This document shows positions 19,676 through 28,810 of a stretch of 64,000 nucleotides of DNA, piece by piece. The DNA comes from Sinanaerobacter sp. ZZT-01 (GTDB taxonomy: Bacteria > Bacillota > Clostridia > Peptostreptococcales > Anaerovoracaceae). The notes beneath the pieces were generated by a model, which was not told the DNA's origin, did not search any database, and saw only the letters and a list, made by a program, of their open reading frames with translations. The position numbers and the translations under genes were made by a program. The stretch covers positions 1,922,001 through 1,986,000 of the forward strand of contig NZ_CP141728.1 in assembly GCF_035621135.1 (NCBI RefSeq), read 5' to 3'. Position 1 is the first letter of the stretch; every line of letters starts with the position of its first letter.

Positions 19676-20452
19676 ATGAAAAGAAATAAAGTAACCGTAT
19701 GTTTATTGGCTGTATTGATGATTGTTTTTGCTTTAAGTGGCTGCGGCACTTCTGGAAAAGATAATGGGGGAAGTGATGCTAAAAAATATGTAATTGGCAC
19801 CGATACAACCTTTGCACCTTTTGAATTTGAGGATGAAAGTGGAAATTTTGTAGGAATTGACATGGATCTTTTGAAAGCAATTGCACAAGACCAGGGCTTT
19901 GAGTATGAGATTCAGGTGTTAGGGTTTAACGCAGCGGTTCAGGCGTTAGAGGCTGGCCAGGTTGACGGCGTGATTGCAGGAATGAGCATTAAGCCAGAAC
20001 GTCAAAAAAAATTCGACTTTTCCGATCCGTATTTTGATTCCGGTGTCGTGATGGGGATTGCCGCTACCGATAATAAGACAAAAAAATACGAGGATTTAAA
20101 AGGGAAAAAAGTTGCTATAAAGATTGGAACAGAAGGCGCAGAATTTGCAGAATCAATTAAGGATCAATATGGCTTTGAAACCGTTTCCTTCGAAGATTCT
20201 TCTTTTATGTATGAAGATGTTAAAGCAGGAAACAGTGTTGCCTGTTTTGAAGACTATCCGGTACTCGGTTATGGTGTAGCACAAGGAAACGGGTTAAAGA
20301 TTGTAAGCGAAAAGGAACAGGGTTCCTCCTATGCATTTGCAGTACAAAAAGGCAAGGATGAGGAACTGCGTCTGATGTTTAATGCTGGATTGAAAAATTT
20401 GAAAGACAACGGAAAATATCAGGAAATTTTAGATACTTATATTCAGGAATAA
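19676..20452 (+). CDS. Amino-acid ABC transporter substrate-binding lipoprotein
   Basis: A 258-residue family-3 solute-binding protein. An N-terminal signal with a lipobox (ALSGCG, Cys near residue 23) anchors it to the outer face of the membrane. The mature part shows TDTTFAPFEFEDESGNFVG and GFNAAVQALEAGQVDGVIAG, characteristic of polar or glutamine-type amino-acid binding proteins. The permease and ATPase genes follow in the same direction after 19 nt. The RBS is GAAAGGAAGG. The specific amino acid cannot be read from the sequence. Confidence 0.93.
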   Translation: MKRNKVTVCLLAVLMIVFALSGCGTSGKDNGGSDAKKYVIGTDTTFAPFEFEDESGNFVGIDMDLLKAIAQDQGFEYEIQVLGFNAAVQALEAGQVDGVIAGMSIKPERQKKFDFSDPYFDSGVVMGIAATDNKTKKYEDLKGKKVAIKIGTEGAEFAESIKDQYGFETVSFEDSSFMYEDVKAGNSVACFEDYPVLGYGVAQGNGLKIVSEKEQGSSYAFAVQKGKDEELRLMFNAGLKNLKDNGKYQEILDTYIQE

Positions 20453-20471
20453 AAATACAGAGGAGTAATCG

Positions 20472-21149
20472 ATGAATGCATTTAACGTAGTTTATGAAGC
20501 GCTGCCGAAGTTATTGATTGGCATGAAGCTGACCATACAAATCACTTTCATCGGATTAATTTTTGCGATATTAATTGGACTGATTGCTTGCTTGATGAAC
20601 ATTTCAAACAGCAAGATATTAAAAGTAATTGCATCAAGTTATATTTATATTATAAGAGGAACACCTTTACTGGTTCAGCTGTTTTTTTTATACTTTGGTA
20701 TAGCAAAGGCGCTTCCGTTTAGCTCTGATGCAATATCTGTTGGAACCGTGGCAATCAGCTTAAATGCCGGTGCCTATATTGCAGAAATTTTTCGAGGCAG
20801 CATTCAAGCTATCAATAAAGGACAGATGGAAGCGGCAAGGAGCCTGGGTCTTCCTTACAGTAAAGCGATGATAAAGGTTATTTTGCCGCAGGCATTTCGC
20901 ATGTCTATTCCGGCACTTACAAACCAAGTTATCATATCTTTGAAGGATGTATCCCTGATTTCTACAATCGGGGTTGCGGAGATTTTCCAAGTCGGGAAAA
21001 TTATTGTAGCCCGTAATATGGAATCGACTCTTATTTGGTCTACGGTGGGTGTCATTTATCTGATCGTGGTTGCGATAATTACGAAATTGGCAAGAATTTT
21101 GGAGAGGAGGATGTTCTGTGATCAAGGTAAAGGTAAAAAATCTACATAA
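20472..21149 (+). CDS. Amino-acid ABC transporter permease (HisM/GlnP type)
   Basis: A 225-residue inner-membrane permease with about five membrane helices. It has the polar-amino-acid permease signature [14 protein letters not shown] and the coupling-helix EAA motif [14 protein letters not shown], which contacts the ATPase. Its 3' end overlaps the ATPase gene by 32 nt. It is part of the three-gene importer with the binding lipoprotein at 19676. The RBS is AGAGGAG. Confidence 0.94.
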   Translation: MNAFNVVYEALPKLLIGMKLTIQITFIGLIFAILIGLIACLMNISNSKILKVIASSYIYIIRGTPLLVQLFFLYFGIAKALPFSSDAISVGTVAISLNAGAYIAEIFRGSIQAINKGQMEAARSLGLPYSKAMIKVILPQAFRMSIPALTNQVIISLKDVSLISTIGVAEIFQVGKIIVARNMESTLIWSTVGVIYLIVVAIITKLARILERRMFCDQGKGKKST

Positions 21150-21846
21150 AGGATTTGGTTCCTTAGAAGTATTAAAGGGCATCGACCTTGAAGTTAAGGA
21201 TCGGGAAGTTGTTTGTATTATTGGACCTTCCGGTTCGGGAAAAAGTACTTTTTTGCGATGTATTAATGCATTAGAAGAGCCGACAAGCGGGAATATCATT
21301 GTAGATGATCTTGAAATTACGGATAAACATCAAAATATTAATAAAATCCGCGAAAATATTGGAATGGTTTTTCAGCAGTTTAACTTGTTTCCTCACATGT
21401 CTGTGAAGAAGAACATCATGATGGCACCACTGGATCGTAAGAAGATGAATAAGGAGCAGGCAGGAGAGAAGGCGAAAAGACTGCTTGATGCAGTCGGCTT
21501 GTCTGAAAAAGCGGAAGAGTATCCCGCAAATCTTTCAGGTGGCCAGCAGCAGCGTGTGGCGATTGCCAGGGCTTTGGCGATGGAGCCTGATGTCATGCTG
21601 TTTGACGAACCGACAAGCGCATTGGATCCGGAGATGGTCGGAGAAGTTCTAAATGTTATGAAAAAGCTTGCAGAAGATGGTATGACTATGATTGTGGTCA
21701 CACATGAAATGGGTTTTGCAAGAGAAGTCGCTGACCGTGTCGTATTTATGGATAATGGAGTGATTGTTGAAGAGGGAACACCGGATGAAATATTTGGCGC
21801 GCCGAAAAACGATCGTATGAGGGCCTTTTTAGAGAAAATTTTATAA
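21118..21846 (+). CDS. Amino-acid ABC transporter ATP-binding protein (GlnQ type)
   Basis: A 242-residue ABC ATPase that powers the amino-acid importer. Walker A is GPSGSGKST, the Q-loop is in [10 protein letters not shown], the signature is LSGGQQQR, Walker B is [12 protein letters not shown], and the H-loop is in THEMG. The start is GTG at 21118, lying inside the permease reading frame, with GGAGAGGAGG (21101-21110) placed 7 nt upstream. The overlap implies translational coupling. Length is standard for the family. Confidence 0.96.
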   Translation: MIKVKVKNLHKGFGSLEVLKGIDLEVKDREVVCIIGPSGSGKSTFLRCINALEEPTSGNIIVDDLEITDKHQNINKIRENIGMVFQQFNLFPHMSVKKNIMMAPLDRKKMNKEQAGEKAKRLLDAVGLSEKAEEYPANLSGGQQQRVAIARALAMEPDVMLFDEPTSALDPEMVGEVLNVMKKLAEDGMTMIVVTHEMGFAREVADRVVFMDNGVIVEEGTPDEIFGAPKNDRMRAFLEKIL

Positions 21847-21888
21847 AATTATTTGAGAGATTTTCGTACCACCTATCTCTTCAAATGG

Positions 21889-21937
21889 AATACCTTGTGA
21901 AAATCGTATTAGAGATACTTTTTACAGGGTATTTTTT
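21889..21937 (+). terminator. Terminator after the amino-acid ABC operon
   Basis: Arms 21889-21903 and 21919-21933 pair over 15 positions (AATACCTTGTGAAAA against TTTTTACAGGGTATT, two G-U pairs), followed by a T-run. Confidence 0.75.
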
Positions 21938-22082
21938 ATTGCAGTCTATCTCATGATTTGCAGATTTATTCTGCTAGATTAGAAAGTAGAGAAGAGCTTC
22001 AGTATGAACCTTTTTCTCGAAAACTAATATAAATAGTATATAGTTTGCAATTCATAAAATAGCAAAGTTATGAGGTAGAAAA

Positions 22083-22652
22083 ATGAGTACAATGAGAGAT
22101 AGCATGATAGCTGAAAATGCCGTAATCAGTTCCATTTTTATTCAAAATGGAACCGGATACGTGACCATTACCTATACACAGTTAAATTCGGATCAAGCAA
22201 TTGATGAAAATTTTTTAATTTTATTAGTAGGCAAAAATACAGTCATAAGGGATCAGTTTGGAAGGAGAAGCAGTTTAGAAAACCTAAAAGAAGATATGAT
22301 AATTGATGCTGTTTTCTCATCTGCCATGACAAGGAGCAATCCGCCTCAATCAAGGGCATATTTGATACAGACTGTACAGGAAAATGATTCTTCACTGATT
22401 GAAGAAAGCCGTGTACTGAATGTAGAAAAATTCAATGGATTTTATTACATTTTAACCGGCTATGAGGATGATATTTACAGTCAAGTTAGGTATGTAGTCA
22501 GTGATGAGACAAAGATCAGAGATCGATGCGGAAAGGGGATTTCTGCAAAAGCGATAAAGCCGGGACAAATCGTACGGATTGAACGAGCTAATTTCCAAAC
22601 AGCAAGTATACCTCCCCAGACAAGTGCACTTACAGTGCAGATATTATATTGA
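22083..22652 (+). CDS. Uncharacterised protein with an internal duplication
   Basis: A 189-residue soluble protein with no family I recognise and no signal peptide. Two halves of about 85 residues resemble each other: NTVIRDQFGRRSS...PPQSRAYLIQ in the first and ETKIRDRCGKGIS...PPQTSALTVQ in the second. Each half appears as a small beta-rich fold of the OB or barrel kind. It is followed after 16 nt by a DUF3298-type gene whose RBS lies directly downstream, so the two probably form one transcript. The RBS is a modest GAGGTAG. Function unknown. Confidence 0.7.
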   Translation: MSTMRDSMIAENAVISSIFIQNGTGYVTITYTQLNSDQAIDENFLILLVGKNTVIRDQFGRRSSLENLKEDMIIDAVFSSAMTRSNPPQSRAYLIQTVQENDSSLIEESRVLNVEKFNGFYYILTGYEDDIYSQVRYVVSDETKIRDRCGKGISAKAIKPGQIVRIERANFQTASIPPQTSALTVQILY

Positions 22653-22668
22653 AAGGAGGAGGAGAAGA

Positions 22669-23343
22669 TTGCAAAATAGTATAATTACAGAAAAAAATAT
22701 GATTGTAGAAGAATCAATGGCGTACGACGGCGAAACCGTCTTGGTGTATCGCATTGAATACCCGCAATTTTATTCAAGCTTTTATATCATGACATTGAGC
22801 GACATTAATGATTTTTTCAAAACGAGAGCATTGGAGTATAAAGATTATATTACAACAGAGCTGTATAACATGGCAGTAGAACAGTATAAATATAGTGTTG
22901 AAAATGATTTTCCTATGATTCCATACGGTGCTTATGTGAACCATCAGATTACCTACAATAGCGGCTGCATATTGAGCTTATATTTTGATCAATATGTATT
23001 TATGGGTGGCGCGCATGGGAATACGGTTCGGTATGCTTACACCTTTAACTTACAGAACGGGTATAAGGTTAAGTTAAATCAGCTCTTTGGCTGCTACTTA
23101 GATTTTAAAAATTATATTTTAAGAATAGTAAAAGAGCAAATTAGTAAGCAGCCAGAATTATATTTTGAAAACTATGAATCACTTGCAACAGAAACGTTTG
23201 ATGCGAAGAATTTTTATTGCACACCGGAAGGAATCGTCTTTTTTTATATGCAATACGATATTGCACCCTATTCCAGCGGGATCAGAGAGTTTTTAATTCC
23301 ATATAATGAGTGTGTGATAGATCCGATCAAATTGTGCTCTTAA
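22669..23343 (+). CDS. DUF3298/RsiV-like domain protein (TTG start)
   Basis: A 224-residue protein with the DUF3298-type segment FMGGAHGNTVRYAYTFNL, seen in RsiV-like anti-sigma C-terminal domains and in the non-catalytic part of PdaC-like proteins. No signal peptide or membrane helix is visible, so it appears cytosolic, which is unusual for this domain. The proposed start is TTG at 22669, six to seven nt after AAAGGAGGAGG. The next ATG is at 22699 and has no good RBS. It is paired with the duplicated protein upstream. Its stop overlaps by 4 nt the end of the convergent methyltransferase gene. Function unknown. Confidence 0.75.
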   Translation: MQNSIITEKNMIVEESMAYDGETVLVYRIEYPQFYSSFYIMTLSDINDFFKTRALEYKDYITTELYNMAVEQYKYSVENDFPMIPYGAYVNHQITYNSGCILSLYFDQYVFMGGAHGNTVRYAYTFNLQNGYKVKLNQLFGCYLDFKNYILRIVKEQISKQPELYFENYESLATETFDAKNFYCTPEGIVFFYMQYDIAPYSSGIREFLIPYNECVIDPIKLCS

Positions 23344-24500
23344 CACAATTTGGAAATGGTAGGATTGACATTCCAAAAGCTGCAGAGTGTTTTAAATTCC
23401 TCTGCGGCTTGTTTCATTGCTGCTGTTTGCTGATTTTTCCTATTCACGTCAGAAACCGCACGAATCATAATATTTTTTGCAGTGTGTTCCAGACTTGTAA
23501 ATTCAATCATGGATACATCGTAACCATGCTCCGTGAGCTTTAAAGCCCGAAGAGAATCCGTAAGAATCGCAGAGAATCGTTCTTTTAGAATACCTTGCTT
23601 TAAAATCGGAAAATTGATATCGTTGTGAATTTGAGAAAATAATTCATGCTGACAGCAAGGTACGGATAGGATGACCGATGCCTCCCAACAAACCGCTTTA
23701 ATTAACGCAAAATCTGTAGCAGTATCACAAGCGTGAAGCGTTACGACCATATCAGCTTTTGCAGTTTCTTGGTATTCTGCGATATCTCCCATTTGAAAAA
23801 CAAGTCTGTCATAATGCAGCTGACTTGCAATTTTATTACAAAAATCAATGATATCTTCTTTTAAATCAAGACCTATGATTGTAACATCTTTTTTTAATTT
23901 GAAATTCAGGTAATAATATAAGGCGAAAGTAAGATAAGCCTTTCCGCAGCCGAAATCAATAATCTTTGCCCTGTCAGGGAGATAGTCAATCACATCAGAC
24001 ACTATTTCTAAAAAACGGTTAATCTGACGGAATTTATTGTAATGTCTTTGAATTACTCGGCCTTCTTTTGTCATCACACCAAGATGAATCAAGAAATCAC
24101 AAGGCTCTCCATCGGGGATGATATATTGCTTTTCTTGGTTGTGTGAAAGCTGAATATCCTCTTTTCTTTTACTGGGAGAGCTTTTTATTATTTTGAGCTT
24201 GTCCACTTTTGCAGCAAGAATTTGATAATCCGCATCCTCACAAAAAAGATTACATTGCTTAAAAGAATCTTTTAAAAGTTCAATACAAAAAGAGATACAA
24301 TCTTCTTGTTTGAAATTTTTATGCGTTACTTTTTTTTCAAAATGATACGTTGCCTGGTAAGATAATTGATTACGTAAAAGAACGGGGCGTATGGTAACTT
24401 TTCGGTATAAAGTAGATTTATTTCTTACATTTCCAAAGCTTATATAAATTAATGTTTCTTGGGAAATGGATTGCTTAAGAAGCGAAATAAAATTTTGCAT
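23340..24500 (-). CDS. Class I SAM-dependent methyltransferase
   Basis: A 386-residue protein. Residues about 1-150 form a domain I do not recognise. The second half is a methyltransferase: IIDFGCGKAYLTFALYYYL near residue 187 is the SAM-binding motif I, followed by IIGLDLKEDII, MVVTLHACDTATD and VPCCQHE. The HACDTA and PCCQHE segments resemble a methyltransferase subgroup whose members include probable RNA methyltransferases. The substrate is unknown. The start has GAAAGGAAA upstream. It lies 14 nt after plsC on the same strand and is probably cotranscribed with it. Confidence 0.85.
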   Translation of the reverse strand: MQNFISLLKQSISQETLIYISFGNVRNKSTLYRKVTIRPVLLRNQLSYQATYHFEKKVTHKNFKQEDCISFCIELLKDSFKQCNLFCEDADYQILAAKVDKLKIIKSSPSKRKEDIQLSHNQEKQYIIPDGEPCDFLIHLGVMTKEGRVIQRHYNKFRQINRFLEIVSDVIDYLPDRAKIIDFGCGKAYLTFALYYYLNFKLKKDVTIIGLDLKEDIIDFCNKIASQLHYDRLVFQMGDIAEYQETAKADMVVTLHACDTATDFALIKAVCWEASVILSVPCCQHELFSQIHNDINFPILKQGILKERFSAILTDSLRALKLTEHGYDVSMIEFTSLEHTAKNIMIRAVSDVNRKNQQTAAMKQAAEEFKTLCSFWNVNPTISKLC

Positions 24501-24514
24501 AAGATATTTCCTTT

Positions 24515-25231
24515 CTACTCAGGCTGTACGATTGTAGCAATCACATCGTGAATGTCTTCGCTGATTGATTTGGTATGCTCTTTTGTCAGTTCTGCAGTGG
24601 AAATCGGAGGTAAAATTGTAACATGAACTTTGGCCGGGTGAATCCAAAAACCTTGCTTTTCCATAGCCAGGTACGAGCCTTGAATGGCAATTGGCACGAT
24701 AGGCGCTTTTGATTTTAAAGCACAGCGGAGTGCACCCGGTTTAAATTCACCCATTTTTTCGCCCTTGCTTCTTGTTCCCTCAGGAAAGATGATGAGAGAT
24801 TGTCCTTCTTCCAGCATCTTCTGTGCATGGTTTAGACATTGCAGTGATTGCCGTGGGTCGTTTCGATCCATGAAGAGGCAATTAAAAAATTTCATCCAGG
24901 TACGTATAACCGGAAGCCTCTGCATTTCTATTTTTGCGACAATTGGTATAAGAGGGCCTAGCTTGCAAAGCAAAATAGGAATATCAAAATTACCCTGATG
25001 GTTTGACACGAAAAGTGCAGGAACATCAGGAAGATTTTCTTGTCCAGATACAGTGACCTGTACGCCTGCTGCTTTTAAAAGATTACTTGCCCAGGTCTGA
25101 ACAGTGGATTTGATAATTGGGGCTGCCTTTTTTTCTTCACCTCGCTTCAGCATTGCTTCCACACGCTTCGTTCTAGGTAAGACAAAAACCAAATATAAAG
25201 CAAAATATAAAAACCATAAAATAGTACGCAT
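24515..25231 (-). CDS. plsC: 1-acyl-sn-glycerol-3-phosphate acyltransferase
   Basis: A 238-residue membrane-associated acyltransferase that acylates lysophosphatidic acid to phosphatidic acid in phospholipid synthesis. Signatures are SNHQGNFDIP (the catalytic H-x4-D, near residue 78) and FPEGTRSKGE (substrate phosphate binding). An N-terminal hydrophobic segment anchors it. The start at 25231 is chosen because AGAAAGGAAA lies just upstream; an ATG 36 nt further out lacks an RBS. It is followed by the methyltransferase gene on the same strand. Confidence 0.94.
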   Translation of the reverse strand: MRTILWFLYFALYLVFVLPRTKRVEAMLKRGEEKKAAPIIKSTVQTWASNLLKAAGVQVTVSGQENLPDVPALFVSNHQGNFDIPILLCKLGPLIPIVAKIEMQRLPVIRTWMKFFNCLFMDRNDPRQSLQCLNHAQKMLEEGQSLIIFPEGTRSKGEKMGEFKPGALRCALKSKAPIVPIAIQGSYLAMEKQGFWIHPAKVHVTILPPISTAELTKEHTKSISEDIHDVIATIVQPE

Positions 25232-25347
25232 TAAGTAATTTCCTTTCTGGTAAAGCTCTAAATTCAATAAGAATATTTTAGCAGTTCTTGTTTAAAAAGT
25301 CTACTACAGAGCCAGAAAAGCATTTTTCGAAGTGGGGTTATTTAGGC

Positions 25348-25899
25348 TTAGTATGAAAAGGATTCACTGAATCGAGTACCAAATAATTCTGCTAAAGATA
25401 AGGATAGATTTTTTGCAATGGCAGAAATATTCTCTTTGATCCATTGTGCGTCATCAAAGTTATCGTGGTAGCCGAGATTCACTAGCACTGCAGGGGATTT
25501 TGTTCTTCGCAGTTCTTCATATGCTACAGTTGGAATCTCAGTAATTAGATTGGAATTTGGATAAATAGTTGCTAGATTTTTTGAAATTGTTTCTGCGGCT
25601 TTTTTAGAATTTGGATCATAAGCATAATAATATACGTCAGGACCTTGAAGAAGACCGGATAAATTTTTAGGTGCGTTGGTTGAATGAATGGAAAGATGCA
25701 AATCTCGGAACCTTAAATTGGATTGCGCAATGACTTGGGCGAGACTGTCATTCGGATTATTTCGTTCAAAAATAATATTGCTTGCATTTAGGTAGGGTAT
25801 CATAGTATCAACAATTAAGTTCATAATGCACTCTTCCGTGCCTCCGTTTATGTAAAGATTTTCTTCTTCAACAGAAGGGCTTAGATATACGCTTGGCAT
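25348..25899 (-). CDS. Amidase_3-family N-acetylmuramoyl-L-alanine amidase-like protein, degenerate
   Basis: A 183-residue protein of the Amidase_3 fold, like short spore-associated amidases that begin VYLSPS. Visible: NGGTEECIMN (ligand Glu region), LHLSIHSTNAP (ligand His), and AVLVNLGYHDN. In active relatives the last motif carries the catalytic Glu (E-x-G-F/Y); here the codon reads Asn, so activity is doubtful. The start has AAAGGAGAA 7 nt upstream. It stands alone, oriented toward plsC. The family is likely. Loss of catalysis is inferred from one residue. Confidence 0.8.
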   Translation of the reverse strand: MPSVYLSPSVEEENLYINGGTEECIMNLIVDTMIPYLNASNIIFERNNPNDSLAQVIAQSNLRFRDLHLSIHSTNAPKNLSGLLQGPDVYYYAYDPNSKKAAETISKNLATIYPNSNLITEIPTVAYEELRRTKSPAVLVNLGYHDNFDDAQWIKENISAIAKNLSLSLAELFGTRFSESFSY

Positions 25900-25967
25900 G
25901 ATGGATTCTCCTTTTGAAATTTATAAAATAGTAAGGGATATGGTATAGTATGAAATATGAAAATAAT

Positions 25968-25996
25968 TTGTGCGTAAACTTATTTTATGCTATACT
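25968..25996 (+). promoter_or_regulatory. Sigma-A promoter for typA
   Basis: TTGTGC at 25968, a 17-bp spacer, and TATACT at 25991-25996, about 115 bp before the typA start. The 5' leader is AT-rich with no obvious riboswitch. Confidence 0.6.
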
Positions 25997-26109
25997 AATT
26001 AAGTTTGAGAGAATTATTTCAAAAAAAAGGAAAATTAAGGTGTTTTATGTAATAAATACTATGGTTTTCTTTTAATATAAAAAAAGTTGTATAGAAAGCA
26101 GGGAATTGA

Positions 26110-27921
26110 ATGGCAAGAAATCAAAAAATAATCAATGTTGCAGTGATTGCGCACGTTGATGCGGGAAAATCGACTCTGGTGGATGCGTTTTTATCACAGA
26201 GCGGAGTTTTTCGAGAAAATGAGGAAATGGTCGATTGCGTCATGGACAGCAATGACATAGAAAGAGAACGAGGAATCACAATTTATTCAAAGAATTGTTC
26301 CGTTATGCATGGTGATATTAAAATCAATATTGTAGATACACCGGGTCACGCCGATTTTTCTTCGGAAGTGGAGCGAATTATAAAGACAGTAGATACGGTA
26401 ATTTTATTAGTGGATTCCAGTGAAGGACCAATGCCACAAACTCGTTTTGTCCTTCAAAAATCATTAGAAATGGGACTGAATCCAATTCTTTTAATTAACA
26501 AGATTGATAAAAAAGATCAAAGAGCTGTAGAAGTTGTTGATATGGTATATGAGCTGTTTATGGAGCTGGAAGCAAATGATAAGCAGTTGGATTTTCCGAT
26601 TTTATATGGGATTGCGAAGCGGGGAATTGTGCAGTATGAATTAGATGATGAGGGAAAAGACATCATACCGCTTTTTGACACGATAACCTCTCATGTAGAA
26701 CCTTATGATGATCTGACGGAGGAGCCTTTGCAGCTTCAAATTTCAACTTTGGCTTATGATGATTATATTGGACGGCTGGGAATCGGAAGAATTTACAAGG
26801 GAAAAGTAAAAAGCGGACAAGTTGTAAGCGTAACCAAAGAAGATGGCACGATTGCGAATCGAAAAATCAATCAAGTCTTTGTATATCGTGGCTTAAAACG
26901 AATGCCGGTAGAAGAAGCAGAATGTGGAGATATTGTAGTTGTTTCGGGTATTTCTGATATCAGTATCGGTGAAACGATCTGCAATGAAGGAAAAGCGAGT
27001 GCAATGCCTATGATACACATTGAAGACCCAACACTTTCTATGAACTTCATGGTAAATAAATCTCCATTTGCAGGGCAGGTTGGTAAATTTGTTACAACAA
27101 GACATATCAAAGAACGTTTAGAAAAAGAATTAGAAGTAAATGTAGGACTAATTGTAGAGCCGCTTGATTCTACAGATGGGTTTAAGGTTTCCGGAAGAGG
27201 AGAACTGCATTTGTCTATACTGATAGAAAACATGAGACGGGAAGGGTATGAATTGGCAGTTTCAAAGCCGGAAGTCATCATGCATAAGGGAGAAAATGGG
27301 AAAAAGATGGAACCGATTGAAGACGTGGTGATTGAGGTGCCGGATGAATATTCCGGAACTGTCATTTCTAAGCTGAATATGCGAAAGGGAATGATGAAAT
27401 CCATGTCGGGAAAGGACGGGCGTTCCCGTTTGGAGTATGCCGTTCCGACAAGAGGTTTACTTGGATATCGAAGTGAATTTATCAATGATACGCGAGGAGA
27501 AGGAACTCTGGTAAGACGGTTTGATTGCTTTGAGGGATATAAAGGAGAGATACCGCAAAGAGTAAATGGAGTGGTCATTGCACAGGAGGAAGGTGTTACG
27601 ACACCGTATGCATTGAATAATATCGGAGAGAGAGCAACGCTGTTTGTTGATCCTGGTGTTAAAGTGTATGAGGGAATGATTGTTGGTATGAACAGTCGAA
27701 ATGAGGACATGATCGTGAATCCATGCAAGGCTAAAAAAGTTTCCAATATGCGGGCTGCTGGAAGTGATGATACGATTAAGTTGTCACCCCCCAGAGTTTT
27801 TACCTTGGAAGAAGCTTTGGAATTCATTGACGATGATGAATTAGTTGAAATAACACCGGATGATATCCGACTTAGAAAGAAACTTTTAAAAGAGCTGGAG
27901 CGACGCAGAGCGGGCAGATAA
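26110..27921 (+). CDS. typA: Ribosome-associated GTPase TypA/BipA
   Basis: A 603-residue translational GTPase of the EF-G type that binds ribosomes and helps 50S assembly under stress. The P-loop is AHVDAGKST near residue 15, switch I has RERGITIYSKN, G3 is DTPGHADFS, and G4 is NKIDK. The C-terminal BipA-specific region is complete and ends in LKELERRRAGR. Length is normal for the family. It is monocistronic, with its own promoter at 25968 and a strong bidirectional terminator shared with the thiamine transporter operon. Confidence 0.97.
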   Translation: MARNQKIINVAVIAHVDAGKSTLVDAFLSQSGVFRENEEMVDCVMDSNDIERERGITIYSKNCSVMHGDIKINIVDTPGHADFSSEVERIIKTVDTVILLVDSSEGPMPQTRFVLQKSLEMGLNPILLINKIDKKDQRAVEVVDMVYELFMELEANDKQLDFPILYGIAKRGIVQYELDDEGKDIIPLFDTITSHVEPYDDLTEEPLQLQISTLAYDDYIGRLGIGRIYKGKVKSGQVVSVTKEDGTIANRKINQVFVYRGLKRMPVEEAECGDIVVVSGISDISIGETICNEGKASAMPMIHIEDPTLSMNFMVNKSPFAGQVGKFVTTRHIKERLEKELEVNVGLIVEPLDSTDGFKVSGRGELHLSILIENMRREGYELAVSKPEVIMHKGENGKKMEPIEDVVIEVPDEYSGTVISKLNMRKGMMKSMSGKDGRSRLEYAVPTRGLLGYRSEFINDTRGEGTLVRRFDCFEGYKGEIPQRVNGVVIAQEEGVTTPYALNNIGERATLFVDPGVKVYEGMIVGMNSRNEDMIVNPCKAKKVSNMRAAGSDDTIKLSPPRVFTLEEALEFIDDDELVEITPDDIRLRKKLLKELERRRAGR

Positions 27922-27979
27922 CAGCGAAATTATGCAGTATACAAAATAAAGATAGATTAGATATTTCATTTCATTTAAC

Positions 27980-28019
27980 AAAAGACTGTAATTTGATCAA
28001 TGTCAAATTACAGTCTTTT
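27980..28019. terminator. Bidirectional terminator between typA and the thiamine transporter operon
   Basis: Perfect 17-bp arms (AAAAGACTGTAATTTGA and its complement) with a 6-nt loop. A-run and T-run flanks serve both converging transcription units. Confidence 0.92.
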
Positions 28020-28036
28020 GTATTTATATCATTTAT

Positions 28037-28798
28037 TCAGTTTTTATCATTAATTTTTTTTATAATCTCGCGTTTCATGTCTATAAATTCTTTTGTTGTA
28101 TAAAAATCAGGGCTGCGTCGGTTTTGTGAGTCCATTGACAATTCATGCGTAATTTTTCCGGGGAAACCGGACATGATATAAATTCGGTCGGAAAGTATAA
28201 TCGCCTCATCAATATCATGAGTAATGAAAAGTGTTGCCGTCTGGTGTGCATCAATAATATTTGAGAACCATTGATGCATGGAGGTTTTAGTCAGTGTATC
28301 CAATGCGCTGAACGGTTCATCAAGCAGCATAATTCGATCAGAAAAAAGATAAGCGCGAAGGAGCGCTGCACGCTGTCGCATTCCGCCTGAAAGCTGAGAA
28401 GGATATTTTTTTTCGCAGCCGCTCAATCCGAATTCTTCAAAATATTGACTTGCCTGCTGATAAGCTTGCTTTTTCGGAATCCCCCTGAGAAGAAGAGGCA
28501 TGCATATGTTGTGTAAAATAGTTTCGAATGGCAAAAGAAGATCCTTTTGCTGCATGTAGCTGACTTTTCCAGCCTGACCTGTTACTGCTTCGCCATAAAT
28601 CTTTACTGAGCCGGAGTCCGGCTTTTCCAGTCCGGAGAGAATGTGAAACAGTGTTGTTTTACCAATACCACTGACACCGAGAAGAGACACCAGTTCTCCT
28701 TCGGCCACATTGACATAAATGTTTTCGATAATGCGTTCATTTTCATAGCTTTTACAGATAGATACAGCTTCCAAAGCTGTTATTTTTGGTGTATTCAT
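28037..28798 (-). CDS. thiZ: Thiamine-precursor ABC transporter ATP-binding protein (ThiZ type)
   Basis: A 253-residue ABC ATPase of the nitrate/sulfonate/taurine-like subgroup that includes HMP transporters. Walker A is GVSGIGKTT, the signature LSGGMRQR, Walker B IMLLDEPFSALD, and the H-loop is in FITHDIDEA. It is the last gene of a minus-strand operon (binding-like protein, permease, binding lipoprotein, ATPase) that starts under a TPP riboswitch, which fixes the substrate class as a thiamine precursor. The RBS CAGGAG is 7 nt upstream. Confidence 0.9.
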   Translation of the reverse strand: MNTPKITALEAVSICKSYENERIIENIYVNVAEGELVSLLGVSGIGKTTLFHILSGLEKPDSGSVKIYGEAVTGQAGKVSYMQQKDLLLPFETILHNICMPLLLRGIPKKQAYQQASQYFEEFGLSGCEKKYPSQLSGGMRQRAALLRAYLFSDRIMLLDEPFSALDTLTKTSMHQWFSNIIDAHQTATLFITHDIDEAIILSDRIYIMSGFPGKITHELSMDSQNRRSPDFYTTKEFIDMKREIIKKINDKN

Positions 28799-28810
28799 AA
28801 AAAGCTCCTG

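Noticed and set aside
20760-21299. 179-codon antisense frame across the amino-acid permease/ATPase junction
   Set aside because: It lies opposite two well-supported genes, with no RBS and no recognisable domain.
26871-27827. 318-codon open frame antisense to typA
   Set aside because: It overlaps the certain GTPase gene completely, its product is Ser/Pro/Thr-rich without a known motif, and no RBS is evident. It is a codon-bias shadow.
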